Shown here: piece after piece, positions 37,070 to 49,100 of the stretch
Position numbering within the stretch: position 1 is the first letter of the stretch
How the letters are laid out: each line of letters starts with the position of its first letter
Notes under the pieces: model-generated
Databases searched by the model: none
What the model saw: only the letters and a program-made list of their open reading frames with translations
What the model was told of the DNA's origin: nothing
Made by a program: the position numbers and the translations under genes
Source: Salminus brasiliensis
Lineage: Eukaryota; Chordata; Actinopteri; Characiformes; Bryconidae
Direction of reading: 5' to 3'
NCBI RefSeq assembly: GCF_030463535.1
Contig: NC_132881.1
Coordinates: forward strand, 40,049,973-40,113,972
DNA: 64,000 nt

Positions 37070-38927
37070 ATAATAGCTGTTTGTGGGCTGCTGTGCGCTC
37101 TACCACACCTTCCAAAAAGGAGCATCCCTGCAGCAGAAGGCCGACGTGTTAACCTGTTGGACTTCTTTCTCCTTTCTATGGATTATTCATACTCTCTTGC
37201 ACGTATGCACATGCACACTCATACACTAATGTAACTGTAGGCATGGCCCAAGTCGCTTGGGCTTGAGACCGCATCCCTCCGAGGCGCTTATGTAATGCTC
37301 CGTCATCGGCCAAGAAACAACAGCTGGCCGCAACACAGAAGTACGTGAGGAAGTCCCTGAAGTCTCCTAGGGCAAAGCTGAACTTTTGGTTTTCCATTTC
37401 GTCTCCACACACACGCTCACCGGAGTGTTTCGGAATTGCTTTAATAGCCCTGTGGTCTTTATTTCAAAGTCGCTCCACTGACCTGAATCAGGGCTCAGGA
37501 GTTTCTGGAGTGAGCTTTCTCTATTTTAAGATTCGAAGGCAGTGCTGCGCTTCAGGGCATTTCTTTTTTTTTTTTTTTTTTTTTTTATAATTGTTTTTTT
37601 TTTTTTATTTGACTTATTGCTCGTGTAGATGGTTAGCAAACTGTCCGTGCTATTAGGAATAGGCTTGAAGCATCCTCTAGTCTCAGTTGTTGCCTATATC
37701 TCACAAACTGAGTGTGAGAAGTCTCTCTAAACTGATCCCTCACTGTCTTTGGCCTTTTGGCCCAGATCAAGAATGCTTCGAGTTGGTAAAGAGAGGCTTA
37801 AACATGCTCTGTGTAGTGATATACAGTGTTGATTGAAATGACAAAAGGTATTTTTACGTTTTTCATTAGAGCAGTGAGATCAGAAGCTTGAGCTGCCAGT
37901 TATTTGTGTGCCAACATCATAGCCCTTCCAACATTGCTGTAAAAAAGAAGACGGTAGACGTGTGGAGTCTATTTTATTATTATTTTTTTTACTCCATTTT
38001 ACTGTGTTTTTTCAGGTTTTGATTTAGTTTAGCTGTTTTTCTAACCAAACACCAGGCCCTCTGGGGAGGCTTTGAAAGCTTTAAACTGCACTCAGAGCTC
38101 ATGTGCCTGTCAGGAAGGCAAAGCTTCTTTCTTTTTTCCCCCCTACTAAGCCAACATTTGCTAAAGATACAAAGACAAACTGACTAAACCAAGTCATAAA
38201 GATTTTCTTCTCTACCTCTTTAAGTTGTACTGTAAAACCAATTTCTTTTCCACAAAATTCACTCAGTCTTTAAATTATACGGTCTTTAAGTTTCACATAC
38301 AGGACTGGATTAATTAAACACACAATTTACTTTAACACTATTCTTAAACTAAATTACTTAATTACTTCCACCAAAAACTTGAGCCATATTTTTATTTTAT
38401 TGTTTGGTTATTCTACTGCTTTTTGTTGTCAGTGTTTTTACTTTGAAAGGGCTTTTATGACTGTGCTTATTTACAGAATCGGACCCTGCGTATAAGTGCT
38501 GTCTTTGTGGCACTGCTAACGGTTCGCAGAGAAGCCAAGCAAAGTACAGAGAACCTACTTTTTAAGAGTTGCGTCAATAATTTTAAGTAAGCCATTCACA
38601 GGAACTTTCATTTTTTTTCTTGTTTTGTGGCTTCTAGGGTTCAAGAGATAATAAATGGACCTCATTATCCTGACCTGTGCAGTGTAGAGCGCTTTAGCCC
38701 AATCCCTGCTGTTTAATTTTTTTTCTTGCTCTGTACCTTTTATTGTTTGTTTAAAACTTTTCTGCTGAAACTATGCAGAGGCTGTGGCCTTTCTTTACCT
38801 TGAAGCGAGGGAGAAAAGAAGTGTCTCTCCTTCCTTAGTCTCTACCCACACCTTTTACGCATTCACATCCTTGCTCACTGAGATTGACATTTTTCCTGTG
38901 GCGGATGCTCCTGGTTTTCCCTGGGTG
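37070..38927 (+). other. zdhhc5: zdhhc5 5' UTR exon region
   Basis: A strong acceptor (CTCTTTCTTTCAG) ends at 37069, so a 5' UTR exon probably starts at 37070; its donor is unclear. A second strong acceptor (CTCTCCTTCCTTAG) ends at 38838, so the exon with the start codon may begin at 38839. The frame upstream of the ATG is open through this part but contains no in-frame ATG. Poly-T runs at about 37564-37587 and 37596-37607 lie inside and argue for an intron in between. Confidence 0.4.
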
Positions 38928-39548
38928 ATGCCAAGCAGCAGTAAGAGTGGGGGTGTGTCTGGCCCCGCCTCCCCACCCCACCCCACTGTTCCGTCCCGCC
39001 CCCTCCGACCCAGTCGCTATGTTCCAGTGTCCGCAGCGACAGCCTTCCTCGTGGGAGCTACCACACTCTTCTTCTGCTTCACGTGAGTATGCTGTGCCTC
39101 ACACACAATCAAATGCATAACATGATAAAGTTATGTAAAAAAGGACCCCCCCCCCCCCCAATAAAAACGCTGTAATTTTTTGACATTTTTAAACATGAGC
39201 ATTTTGTCTTTATGCTATAGTCCTCGCAAAAAAAAATATTTCTTTATTAAAGACATTTCTTGTTTTGTGTTTACTTGTATTACCTCCATCTGTCAGTGTT
39301 TTGTCAAATGAAGATCAAAGGTTTTTAATTTAAAGATATTATCCTGCTGTCTCTACTAGATTCTGCAGCATTGCTATAAGGATTTGATTGAATTTAGCAA
39401 CAACAGTGTTAGTGAGGTCAGGAAGTTGGATGTTCACCACCCAACTCATCCCAAAAGTATTGGATGGAGCAACATCCATCATTCCAGAGAACACCTGTCC
39501 AGAGAGTCCTGTTCTGTTGGCAGTACTTCTCTACAGGGACTGGGCAAG

Positions 39549-39632
<84 letters not shown>

Positions 39633-41252
39633 ATTTGCACAACCTCTGTCAGCAATTTGCGCAACTTAAAGTAGCTGATTGCATCCATTAGAAGGGGTGT
39701 CCACATAATGTATATGTTGCCCGAACTAATTTTATGTTAAATTGCTTGCAAAAACCAGTTGATTTTTTAAATTAGCTAATTTGTTGGGTCAGGGGGGTTA
39801 GAGCTGGAAAGACACTAGGGATGCACTGTTATGGGGCTTCTGAGCTGATGCCAGATTCTGATGCCGTTTATATAGTGTAGTCATTGGGACTACCTGGAGT
39901 AACGTTACAGATGTATGGAACCATTGCATGCAAAGGGTTACAGATGAAGTAAAACAAACATAACAGGTGCTAGCAATAGCTCTTTGAGTGATTTCCAATG
40001 AAGAACCACATGTGATCTCTAAAGAACCATGTTGGTAAGAGATGTGAGTGTGAAAAGCCTTTAAATTGGTAAAGAACCTCTACAGCCAATAATACAAGGT
40101 ACCTTACCTTTTTTTTTTTATTTTAATAATTGTCTTCTAGTCCGTATCACTTTACACCAAGTGTGTTACATGTGCCAGGAATGCATCTTGGCAAGAGCAC
40201 GCATGTATGACTTGTAACATAATAAACATACTAGACACAAACACAGACTGCTGACACATATTTAAAAAATTCCGACATTAAATATGATACCAATATGGTT
40301 CAGTCTCACAGTGCATCCCTAGAAAGCACCGTAGTAAGCAAGGCGGCTGTACTCCAGGATCTGACTAATTGCATCGTTTCTTAATCATGGATTTTATTAC
40401 ATTCCAGGCTTTCAGGTTCAGCTAATAAGAGCTCAGCATTTTAACTTTAGCCTTTAAAGTGACTGCTTCGCTGAGACGGGCAGCCGTGAAAACACTGAGC
40501 TGATTCCCTTTAGTAGTACTACTACTAGTGCTGTCCATTGCCTCACAGTAACTCATAATTGCGCACTCAGGGTCACCAGTTGTGAGCTCTGCACTGTTTG
40601 AATCATTCTCCATACGCTCACATAAACTCCACGCACATAAGCTCTGTGTGTTTGGCAGGCAGCCAGACACAGTCACCTCCCTTCTCAGCTTCAGTCATTC
40701 AGTTGGTCTGATCCCTCTCTTCTCACCAAACCCTCAGATTAAAGAAAAAAATCAGTGAAAATAGGGCAACATCTGCTGTACACCACCCGAAAAACACAAC
40801 CATCCTCAAGCACCCTTCATTTGTCTTTCACTTCGTCCACGTTTTTACCTTTCCAGCTTCCAGCCCTTCCAGCATCGCTCTCTTCTAGGTCTTTCTTCCT
40901 CCCTTCTGCATCGTTTCCACCTTCCGTTTACTGGCTGCTTTTATGTTCTACTTCATCTCCCCTCCTATCTTCTCCTGTGTCAGTCTCTTTGTCTCTTTAC
41001 CTGTTTGTCAGTAATCTTTCTCAATCGTTTCTCGCCAGGAAGTTGAGCAGTTCATTGATGTTTCAGTTTTATTGTTTCTATTTTTGTGTGTGTAAGTGTG
41101 AGTGAGATGGAGTGGCCAGCTTATAGTCCCAAATATGGGTCAGTGTTCCCATGACAACCAGTCCCCTTTACCTGAATCCAAATTCTTGAGCATCAGCATT
41201 ACTATCACCAGCCCTGCAGAGTCTCACGCTGTCGAAATATGCATGCATGCAT

Positions 41253-41288
<36 letters not shown>

Positions 41289-43080
41289 TATGTCTTCATA
41301 CATTGTTTCAGAGACAAATTAATGTTTGGTTTTTTTTTTTTATTTTGTTTGTATTTTGACTGCATTCCTGTGTTTTATCTCTTCTCCTCCAGGTGCCCGT
41401 GGCTTTCAGAGGAGTTTTCAGTTGCTGTGCCAATATATAATGGCATCATGTTCCTTTTTGTACTGGCCAACTTTTGCATGGCCACTTTTATGGACCCTGG
41501 CATCTTCCCTAGAGGTATCCTACTATCCACTTTTATAATGTTTGTAGTGTGAGTGTGTGTTATGTGCACAGTTAGAGATTACTAATGCTAGGCTGTTGTC
41601 AGTCTTCATGCTGTATCTACACGTTTGCATTGGTAGGGGTATCTTGGTTCCATACAGTATAGGTGTAAATGGCAGTTGTGGCAATTTGTGGCCATGAAAA
41701 CATTACCATGCTAATGATCATGTGCAGTGCATTAATGCTACCACAATGCGATGATATGAAGTGTTCACATATCCTTTTTTTCAGTACATTCAACAAAACC
41801 AATTTGGAGTTTGTGTTTGTAGTGGATACACCTAAATATCAGCTACAAGAACACTTCTGATTCAGTTTGGATTCTGATAATGTAAACAGCATTCATATTA
41901 AGCCCTTTTCAGCCAAGGTTGAGTTTACATTGGTTCCTGCGGTAATTCTCCCTTTAATGGGGGCTCCTTTGTAACTGGATGTGGATAAACCATGTCTGTG
42001 TTTATCTCCCTCATCATTTGAGAAGATTTTAGGCCGAATTACCTGCAATTTCTTTTCTGAACTCAGCAGTGGTCAGAATCTTCCATTAAGTTCCATTCAG
42101 ATTCATATAATCTGTGTTTAGGGAGAGGTCACCCATCATTGGAGGATATAAAAGATATTTGGCCTTATTGGCTGATGGATGCCATATGTAGTTGCCATAC
42201 GAATGCATGTATCCAGGATCCTTCAGTGGATATTAAACACATTTCTGAATTACAAAACAAAAATTTCCTAAAATTACAAATTATTTAAAACTAGATTCAG
42301 TGTCTTTTCAACTTCAACTTTAAATTTACATGCAACTGATGTAAATGTGGTAATGTGACACTTCTCCTCTGGTAAATCTAATACTATATAGATACAAGAG
42401 CTTTGTTTGGCATAGTTTATCAGGCGTCCACCTGAAAAAAAATAGACTGCTAATAAATAGTGTTTCTGAGAGGGATACCTTCTCGGTACAAAGAAAGATC
42501 TCTTGCAGATAGGCCAGTTAAGTCATTTACAAAATACGATTTTTCCCCCCTGAGTTATTTCAACATGGTAATAAGAGAGCTGTGTCAGTGATTGATGATG
42601 GATAAAGTGAAATGCCTCAAGTTTTTTTTTTTTTTGTATGCGTGTTAATTTCAGCGGAAGAAGATGAGGATAAGGAGGATGATTTCCGAGCTCCACTCTA
42701 TAAGACTGTGGAGATTCGTGGTATACAGGTGCGCATGAAGTGGTGCTCAACTTGTCGATTCTACCGACCACCTCGCTGCTCACACTGCTCAGTGTGTGAC
42801 AACTGTGTGGAGGTATGGATCCATTCATAACCTCATACATACACATACAAACCCCTTTTTACCACCCACAGTCCCCAGTCTCCTTATCTCTCTCACTCTC
42901 TTAAGCTCGCTCTCTTAGACCATTCTTGCTGCTGCTGTGTTGACAAGATCTAGCTGTTTTATTAGGCTAATTAAGTAGAGTGTACCTGATCTTAATCAGC
43001 CTGTGTGTGTGTGTGTGTGAGTGTGAGTAAGCATATGTGTCCAGATGCCTTGAAAGTAAATCTCTCTCTCTCTCTCTCAA

Positions 43081-43117
<37 letters not shown>

Positions 43118-46100
43118 GATTTTGATCACCACTGTCCGTGGGTGAATAACTGTATAGGCAGGAGGAACTACCGCTACTTCTTCCTGTTCCTGCTCTCTCT
43201 GACTGCTCACATAATGGGCGTCTTCGGGTTTGGCCTACTCTTCGTCCTCAACCACACACAGGAGCTCGACAGAGTACACTCCGCCGTCACGTATCCTTCT
43301 ATGCTATGTGGGTTTGTGTGGGGAACCATTAGTAAGTGCTTCAGTGCACTAAATTACCAGTTTTTGCACCTACATTATGGGTCTCTTTTGTAGGTTTGCG
43401 ATTACTGACTACAGCCTGCATGTTGCTGCACAATTATTCAAGATTTAAAAGTTTATTGTATATATGCACAGCAGAAACAAGCAGTTACACTGTACAATGA
43501 AATTCTTACTTTGCAGTTCCTCCATTTACTGACAGTCTTATGAATATCAATATAAAAAGAGAGAAACAGAATATAATAAATATAATTAAAATACTAAAGT
43601 AAAGCTAAGTTAAGAAAGTTAGAGTCGAGTAGAGTTGCATATGTAAAATGCATCGTGCAAGTACAAAAGTAAACAGTATTTGAACAACAGTAGCGGCCCG
43701 ATGGTAGGAGCGTGAAGAGGCTGTGTTGAGGGTGTGTAATGTGATAATGCTGTGGGCCCTCCTGATGCCCCTGGTCCTGTAGTGTGTTCCTGTTGTGAAT
43801 TATCCTCCCTCTACCTCATCTGACCATAGTAGTAAACAGATATGCTCTAGTAAAATATTTATAAATATAAATGCATTGGTTTTATGTCTCTTCTATTTAT
43901 ATTTATATCTCATATTTATTTTATATTATCTTATATTTATATCTACTCCCTAATTTTCCATTGATGACGTGAAGGCATGCAGGGGTCTTTTTCTTCATAG
44001 CCAGATGAAAGTTTTTTTTTTTTTTTTTTTATTATTATTAGATCTATACCTGCATCTTCATTAGGCTCTGATCAGGTAGCTCTGCTGGTTTGTTACTGGG
44101 CTCGTTGAAGACTGCTGAGCATTTCAGTAACCCGGTCCGGCTATGAAGGGATGCTTTGATTTCTAAAATGGATGTGATGTGATGTGATGCAGTCCGTTCT
44201 GTGTTTAACAGGTTCTGGATATTGTGTGTAAAGGGGAAAAGTAGTTGTTTTGTTATTAATGGTGGATTTTTGTGAATTATTTGTGAACTAATGGTAGTTT
44301 ATTAACCCTTAACCTGATGCAAGGCCTTCTTTCGGGCTTGATAACTCAGGAACACTCAGCAGGGTGTAGCATCTCTAACCATAGAGATTAAATAATGTAT
44401 ATAGACAAACCCAGGAAAACAGTTCTGTATATTAAGACAGCTTTATACTTGGTGGATTTGCAACTGGTGTATTGACCCTGCTCATTGGATCGTTGGTCAC
44501 TGGTCAAAAGGCAATGTTATCTTTCTTCTACCCATATATTTTGCATGGTGGACTGTTCTCTGCACAGCAGTTGCACTAACTTGATGGTGACACATTGGTT
44601 ATTTATTGGACTGATACAAACATAAGAGACACTTTTACACACCTCAGTGTCACTTCTTATTTGAGTGTAGGCTGTTAACCAGAAATATTGAGCTGACAGA
44701 TGTCCTGTGGTCAGACAATGAATATTAATGAAGGGGTAGAAGACGACTACCGCAAACTTTTATATAGAGCCATAGTCTCTAACTGCTCTACAGCTGTATT
44801 CACAAGGTCAACAAAATAGGCATGTCTAATAAAGTGGCCAGTGCATGAATAAGGGTCAGTGTTTATATTATATGATAGTGTTTATATATATATATATCAT
44901 AATTAGCAATAAAAATAGATGTATAATTAGTGTATTTCTGTATATGTGTGTTTGTGTCATTTTCCAGTTGTTTCCTTGACATTATTCTTCTTAGTATGGC
45001 TGTTATGTGTGTTGCTGGACTTTTCTTCATCCCGGTAGCAGGCCTTACGGGGTTCCACATTGTGCTGGTGGCAAGAGGCAGGACTACTAATGAACAGGTG
45101 TGTCTGTCTGTGTGTCTGTCTATCTGTCTGTGTGTCTGTCTGTCTGTGTGTGTGGGTGGATGAGCATGACATGCACAGTCATAATCTCTAGCAGTCTTGG
45201 TTGTTTTGCTGGTCCAACAACGCTCATGTTGGTAAGATTATAATCCTTGTAAGGCAGTTTTATAAACCTTGCGAGTGTAACCTCTACACAGCTTGTAATC
45301 TTAATCTTTATGCCCTCTTTCAGTCGCTCCCTCCCTTTGTGTGAATCATAACAGTCACCATACCTGACTGTTATTTCTCCTGTTTCTGCATTTATTTTCC
45401 AGAATTGTTATTTGCCATTCAAGCATTTCAAAAAAATATTGTGTACTGTAGCAAACCAATCACAATATTGACCAGATTTCCCATAATCTTGTAAAGATCT
45501 AAAATCTTAATTTATTGACCATTTGACCCAGTTTTAAGGTATTTTTTTCTTTTTTTCCATGATTGATTGTTTTACAAAATAAGTTATATTCAGATGATTT
45601 AATCCATTTACATCAGTCTCCCTCAATTTTTATTATTATTTTTTTTATGCAGTGCACAATCAAGAGCTCTATCAAGAGCTAATCAGTCCTTCATAATATT
45701 ATGATATTTGGTAACTTTTGCTGAGTTGGTTTAGCTTGGTACAGTACTTTCGTATGTTCTGCCATTCTGATAAATCTAGCTTGCTGAATTGGCACAACAT
45801 GGGGCTGTGACTAACTCTTTACAAATGCCCATCAGACAACTATACAACACGCAAACACAGAATAAAGTGTGCTACCATTCAGATCAGTCTTATTGTGTTA
45901 TTGTGTTATTTGTGACAAAAAGCAAGGTAAGGCTCTCAGTTTTATCTGCATCAGCCAAGGTGTATGTATACAATCTGTGTTGTGTGTGTCTTTTGCCATT
46001 GAATTGAATTATGTGGCTGTGGGAGTGGGCAGTGCATTTGAATTACATTTAACAACTAGAGCCGGGATTTATCATGTGTTTTTATTATTTATCATGTGCA

Positions 46101-49100
46101 CAAGGAGCTTGGATCCGGCCATTGGTGTAGTATCAAGTATTCTTTGCAATATATAGAACATGTACATATCGTTTACAGGCAGTGTAGACAGTCCACACAG
46201 TATACAGGCAATAAGAAAAGTATAAGAACAATAATATACAGACAGTGTACTTATTATATTACTTACAGACGCAAACATAGAAAATACACACATTCATCAA
46301 GCAGCAGATATAAAAAATTAAAAATTCCTAGGAAAACCCAGCAGAGAACCGTTAGATTGGATAGATTTGAATGTTTGTTTCTATGTGCGTGGTTTTTCTA
46401 TCGCATATCAAATCATTCCATGGAAGCACCATCAGCAGTGGCTTACAAAACAAAATGTGTGCACACAAGTCCTTCAACAGCACGCTAAAGACAGAAATCG
46501 GATGCTAACAAACACTAATGTGAAGTGTCTGGGCAGAAATATCAGACAAGCAACATGGCTTGTGATGTAAACATGTTGTGTTTGAAGGTGTGTAAATTAT
46601 AGTGTTAACCAGAATTGTTGATTTCTCTGTTTTTTCTGTAGGTGACGGGGAAGTTCAGAGGAGGAGTGAACCCTTTCACTAACGGCTGCTGGAGAAACGT
46701 GTCCCGCGTTCTCTGCAGCTCACAGGCGCCCAGGCATGTCCTTCACACTTTCAATTACATCCCTGTCTTCACACCATCTCTCCTTTCCATCCACTTACCA
46801 TTTTGAAGACTTGAGACTCTTTAGAATTCATCACAACAAATTATATAAACACCACTTTCATTTATCCATCATTACACATGTTCTGGTCTTGTGCAAAAGA
46901 GGCTTTTCATTGAACATTCTCCATTGATGCATGATTACTGCAGTCCTGGGGTTAATCTGTCTGGAAAACCACACTGTTTCAGGTAGAGCTGTGCTATATT
47001 GTAATATGAAATGTTATCTGTAGGAAATGTTGCGGTATAACAGTAGTTCTTGGAGATTTGTGCAGAATTTCAGGATATTAACCCAAATTCTCTAAGCCTG
47101 GACTTACCCTCTTGGCATCTTTACAGCTGTATGGGCTAAAGATTAACCCTAAACACGCTTCAAATGAAAAGCAGCCAAATAATGTGTTGTTAAAGATGTT
47201 AAAGCTTTCCACCAGTAGCCTCAATATACATAACTATTTTTTTGTTTTACTTTTTAGCTTTAATATGGATAATTTTTTTCTTAAAGCAACATTGAGTAGC
47301 ATTTTTTAAAAAGGGAAAAAAGTCCTGTATAATGGCTACTCCGGGCTTAGCATGTTGACAACTGCACTGTGTAACTTTGCACAGTGCAGCTTGCACATGT
47401 TCTAAGAAAAAGTCTAATGTTTTATATTGCATTGAACACTTGATATAAATCAGTAATAAGCCCTTAATTACATTATTTGTCTTGTGAGTGTGTATGCTTG
47501 CCTACTTGGAAACTGTCACAGTGCATTCAGCAATAAAGAAAACATGGTGATGGAAAATATGGCAACGCACAGAATTCTCCAATTCCACTGATTAAAATGC
47601 TGATCTTTCTTCTGTTATTCTGTCTTTTGAGACAATCCAGAGATTTTAGAAAATGTTCACATTCTTCTAAACCTTACTGTTGGGGTAATATCAGGGAGTC
47701 CGTAACAATGTTTGGTAACGCTTAAAATGCTTCATTTATCCACCCTAGGTACCTAGGCAGGAAGCGGAGGGCTCAGACAGTGTCTGTACAGCCCCCCTTC
47801 CTTCGGCCACAGCTCTCAGAGGCACAGCTGGCAGCCAAGGTGCTCGACAACGGTATCCAAGGAGATCTGCACCGGGTAGGTCATCTTCACACACGTCCCT
47901 TTGTTCTGTGCTTTTATTTATTTGTTTATTTATTTATCCCCCCCCCCCCCCCCTTCATCTACATTCACAATTGTTACCACTGTCTATGATCAGTTGTTCA
48001 TTTGTAGTTTTCACTAATTACTGACTCCCTAAACAATGTATGCAAATTAGGTCTATTACTATAATGGCACTATAATAAAGCTTGTTACTGAGAAATTTGA
48101 AATGTCACTGCTGGTTCTTGAAACAATCTAATAATTGTTTGATCATATATGAAAGACACTCCTTAATATTGACCGAATATTGGGTGCAAATGCAGGTCAT
48201 TAACTTTATTCTCTCCTATGTTTAAAGCTAGTGCCAGCCAGTGACACTAACTAGCTACAAAAAATATTTACATGACTTAAGTTAGCATTGCATTTATCAT
48301 GAGCTTTTTTTATGGTCCTGTTTCACATTACACTGTATGTCCAAGTATGTGGACACCCCTAATGAATGCTTTTAGCTACTTTAAGTTGCATCCATTGCTG
48401 ACACAGATGTGCAAATGCGCACACACACAGCTTGTCTAGGACTTGTAGAGAAGTATTGTCAGTAGAGTAGTCTAATGTCTTGAGCAGATCAACATGAACC
48501 TATTGGCACCATGCCTAATGCCAGACATGAGTTAGAGGGGTATAAGGCCACTGGCATTAAGCTGTGGAGCAGTAGAACTACGTTCTCTGGAATGATGGTG
48601 CTCCATCCAATACTTTTGGGATGAGTTGGAAATGAGGTGGGTTGGTGATCATTTACTATCCTGACCTCACTGAAGCTTTTGTCATTGAATGCAATAAAAT
48701 CCTCACAGCAGTGCTGCAAAATCTAGTAGAAAGCCTTCCCTGGACACTAAAGATGGTTATTAATATATGTCGGTTTGTCTTAAAAGCCAGTTAATCCTGT
48801 CTGTGTTGTCACTCTTCTTACCATTTTTTTTTTCTTAAGTGTGCTATTCTATGCTGACTCATGAATTGTCTCTTTCTCTATCTCTCTCCCTCAGTCTAAG
48901 AGTAGCTTAGAGATGATGGAGAGTCAGTCTGCTGATGCTGAGCCACCTCCTCCTCCTAAACCAGAGCTTAGATATCCCGGCCTGTCAAGAGGATCCACTG
49001 GACACTCTGAAGGTATGTTGAATTAGGGGGGAAAACAATGCTCATTGTGGAGATTGCCAGAAAGTCTGGTAGGTTCTGTTGGTTACTGTGACCAAGAACC

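Larger units (their letters stand above)
39083..41392 (+). other. zdhhc5: zdhhc5 coding intron 1
   Basis: GTGAGT...CTCCAG, phase 2. Contains a C-homopolymer (39147-39159), Tc1-derived copy 6 with a large TG tract, a long pyrimidine-rich segment (about 40840-41030) and a CA tract (about 41255-41286). Confidence 0.9.
43291..44994 (+). other. zdhhc5: zdhhc5 coding intron 4
   Basis: GTATCC...TTCTTAG, phase 2. Carries a LINE-like repeat (43424-43800) and a dispersed fish repeat (44630-44850). Confidence 0.88.

Noticed and set aside
38784-38927. N-terminal extension of zdhhc5 by 48 residues
   Set aside because: The codon at 38784 is GTG, not ATG, and a strong splice acceptor ends at 38838; the ATG at 38928 matches the family's start.
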